Shown here: piece after piece, positions 62,452-64,000 of the stretch | Position numbering within the stretch: the first letter of the stretch is position 1 | Layout of the letters: the number at the start of each line of letters is the position of its first letter | From: Chitinophaga rhizosphaerae | GTDB lineage: Bacteria; Bacteroidota; Bacteroidia; Chitinophagales; Chitinophagaceae | DNA length: 64,000 nt | Assembly (NCBI RefSeq): GCF_003958645.1 | Contig: NZ_RXLO01000004.1 | Span: 124,001 to 188,000 of the forward strand | Direction: 5' to 3' | Position numbers and translations under genes: made by a program | The notes under the pieces: generated by a model | What the model was told of the DNA's origin: nothing | What the model saw: the letters and a program-made list of their open reading frames with translations, nothing else | Database searches by the model: none

Positions 62452-64000
62452 TTATATGATCCCCATCTGCCGCATGAGGAAAGTGGCGTTTTTATTCCGC
62501 GCGATGCCCGGCCGCATCGTATAGTCGAAGTGCAGTTTTCCGTTATCGAGACTGCTTTCGAAACAGTAGTTGCGCACCTGCCCGGGGCACTCCGCTTCCA
62601 GCGCGCCCAGCTCCAGGTCGTGCGTGGCGATCATCCCCGCGCAGCGGAACTGCAGGAAATGCTTCACCAGCTCGCGGGAGCCCGTCAGCTTATCTTCGGA
62701 ATTCGTGCCTTTGAGGATTTCGTCGAGGATGATGAACACTTCCTCCCCGCTTTTCAATACATCGATGATGCGTTGCAGCCGCTGCAGCTCGGCCTGGAAA
62801 TAAGAAGTATGCCGCGCGATGGAATCCCTGATCCGCATAGACGTCATGATCCGCACCGGGTGGCACCGGAACCGTACCGCACAAACCGGCGCGCCGGTCA
62901 TCGCCAGCAGCCAGTTCACGCCCACGCTCCGCAGGAAAGTACTTTTCCCGCTCATGTTCGACCCCGTCACGATGTGGCATTGTTCTTTTCCGGCGATGCT
63001 CCAGTCGTTTTTCACGCATTCGTTTTCGGGGATCAGCGGATGACCGATCCCTTCTCCACCGGTACCACTCATCCCTCCACCCACTTCGGGGAAAATATAA
63101 TCGGGGTGGTTGAAGGCAAAAGTGGCCAAACTGTTCGCCGTTTCCATGAGCGCGATCGCGTCCAGCCATTCGTCCATATCGCCGCGATGCCTTTCCTTCC
63201 ATCGTTCCAGGCGGAACATGCAGTGAATGTCGTACAGCATGATGGAATTCAGTACGATCCCCACCAGCAGGTTCATCCGCTGGTCGAGCGCGTTGCTCAC
63301 CCGCGCAAGGGCATGGAGCGAACGGTCGGCATCCGTGGCCGTACGCTTCTGCGCTTCCAGCCAGGGCACGCCTTTCCAGTCTTCCGCGCCGATCATCCGC
63401 AGCAACACCGCAAATTTCGCCAGTACCTTTTCCTTATTCGACACCAGGATGTGCTGGGCATTCACTTTCTTGACGTTCATCAGCAAAATCCCCCAGTTCA
63501 CGAACAGCGCCAGCAACATCCAGACATACGTGCCGGTGAAACCATAATACACCATACCGCCCAATACAAGCGCCGGCATCGCGTACGCCGCGATCCGCAA
63601 TCCCTTCCGGTGCACAAACTCCATGGGCGCGGATTTCCACAGGCGGATCTCCTCCATGTCGCGCGGAGACTCGTTCGCCAGCCGGGCATGCGCCGCAAAA
63701 TCCTGCCGGAACCCTATCCGGGGGCTTAACTCCCTTACGGCAGCCTGCATGTCGCGGATCGCACCGGCAGATTGCAGGGGAGATTTCAGCCAGTTGGCCA
63801 GCCGCGTCTTGCCCGACAGCGTGCCGGTGCGGTTGATATGCTGATACAGCGACGAGGGGCCGAACACGTCCAGGTCGCCGGAAAAATCATGCTGATCGTC
63901 GATAAACGCTTCGCCATCCTCAAAATCCGCGCCGCCGCCGGTCACCAGTTTCCGTTCTTTTTCATTGAGGGAAAGGAGTTCTTTCAGGTAAGCCTGGTGG
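62452..64000 (-). CDS. MutS-family ATPase with membrane helices (5' end beyond window)
   Basis: The frame is open to the window edge, so the start is missing; at least 515 residues are visible. After a helical segment (DVFGPSSLYQHINRTGTLSG) come the MutS lever/core helices, interrupted by two hydrophobic stretches (AAYAMPALVLGGMVYYGF and YVWMLLALFVNWGILLM). The C-terminal ATPase domain has Walker A GSNMSGKSTFLRS, a DE-containing Walker B (VFIILDEILKGTNSED) and the ATHDLELG switch. It lacks the mismatch-binding domain in the visible part. This MutS-related branch is common in Bacteroidota and its function is unknown. Confidence 0.88.
   Translation of the reverse strand, partial: HQAYLKELLSLNEKERKLVTGGGADFEDGEAFIDDQHDFSGDLDVFGPSSLYQHINRTGTLSGKTRLANWLKSPLQSAGAIRDMQAAVRELSPRIGFRQDFAAHARLANESPRDMEEIRLWKSAPMEFVHRKGLRIAAYAMPALVLGGMVYYGFTGTYVWMLLALFVNWGILLMNVKKVNAQHILVSNKEKVLAKFAVLLRMIGAEDWKGVPWLEAQKRTATDADRSLHALARVSNALDQRMNLLVGIVLNSIMLYDIHCMFRLERWKERHRGDMDEWLDAIALMETANSLATFAFNHPDYIFPEVGGGMSGTGGEGIGHPLIPENECVKNDWSIAGKEQCHIVTGSNMSGKSTFLRSVGVNWLLAMTGAPVCAVRFRCHPVRIMTSMRIRDSIARHTSYFQAELQRLQRIIDVLKSGEEVFIILDEILKGTNSEDKLTGSRELVKHFLQFRCAGMIATHDLELGALEAECPGQVRNYCFESSLDNGKLHFDYTMRPGIARNKNATFLMRQMGII

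Overview
The window looks like a chromosomal segment of a Bacteroidota member, most likely Chitinophagaceae (Chitinophaga-like). The evidence is two SusC/SusD pairs, a DUF5690-type carrier, DUF3857/transglutaminase proteins, GC-rich coding sequence with AT-rich intergenic stretches, and several TAnnTTTG (-7) promoter boxes typical of the phylum. No insertion sequence, phage or CRISPR array was seen. Family names come from reading the translations, not from searches.

Layout. 1-2.2 kb: end of a TonB-dependent receptor, a DUF6580 membrane protein and a signal-less cobalamin-binding-type protein, probably a corrinoid uptake or salvage locus. 2.3-6.9 kb (minus): SusC/SusD pair 1. 7.2-13.2 kb: a complete 2-aminoethylphosphonate (AEP) catabolic locus in two convergent units. 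The plus unit is carrier then transaminase (phnW); the minus unit is XRE-cupin regulator, phosphonoacetate hydrolase (phnA), then phosphonoacetaldehyde dehydrogenase (phnY). Together they would turn AEP into acetate and phosphate without C-P lyase. 13.3-15.2 kb: MarC, tRNA-Arg(CCG), RDD protein, DUF3237 protein. 15.3-20.3 kb (minus): SusC/SusD pair 2 with a hairpin-rich leader. 20.4-27.5 kb: intergenic DNA, a Na+/H+ antiporter, an unusual wHTH+AraC regulator, a YdeI/DUF1905 protein, a carboxypeptidase-D-like secreted protein, isopentenyl-diphosphate isomerase, a small inverted-repeat element and a lone ECF sigma factor.

28.0-47.3 kb (plus): a Wzx/Wzy-type exopolysaccharide cluster of 15 genes. 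It has two nucleotide-sugar dehydrogenases, UDP-GlcNAc 2-epimerase, Wza-like and Wzz-like export proteins, a pyruvyltransferase, an FrhB-like protein, flippase, acetyltransferase, polymerase, three glycosyltransferases, a Tat-exported GH5 hydrolase and a Wzi/RemB-like outer-membrane protein. WecB, WecC and WecG point to N-acetylmannosaminuronate in the repeat unit; no sugar-1-phosphate priming transferase is present. 47.9-53.2 kb: ABC-F ATPase, NagX-like acyltransferase, and gmd-fcl for GDP-L-fucose, which may feed the same polysaccharide. 53.2-64 kb (minus): RtcB ligase and an unknown neighbour, DinB protein, a 29-codon small gene with its own promoter and terminator, two DUF3857/transglutaminase proteins (one apparently inactive), a radical SAM protein, and a MutS-family ATPase with membrane helices that runs off the window edge.

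Most worth following up: the AEP locus with its dedicated carrier, regulator and a palindrome before phnA; two small genes (47.4 and 56.6 kb) bounded by terminators; the signal-less cysteine-rich cobalamin-binding-like protein; the 127-bp inverted-repeat element at 26.8 kb; and the active/inactive transglutaminase-like pair.
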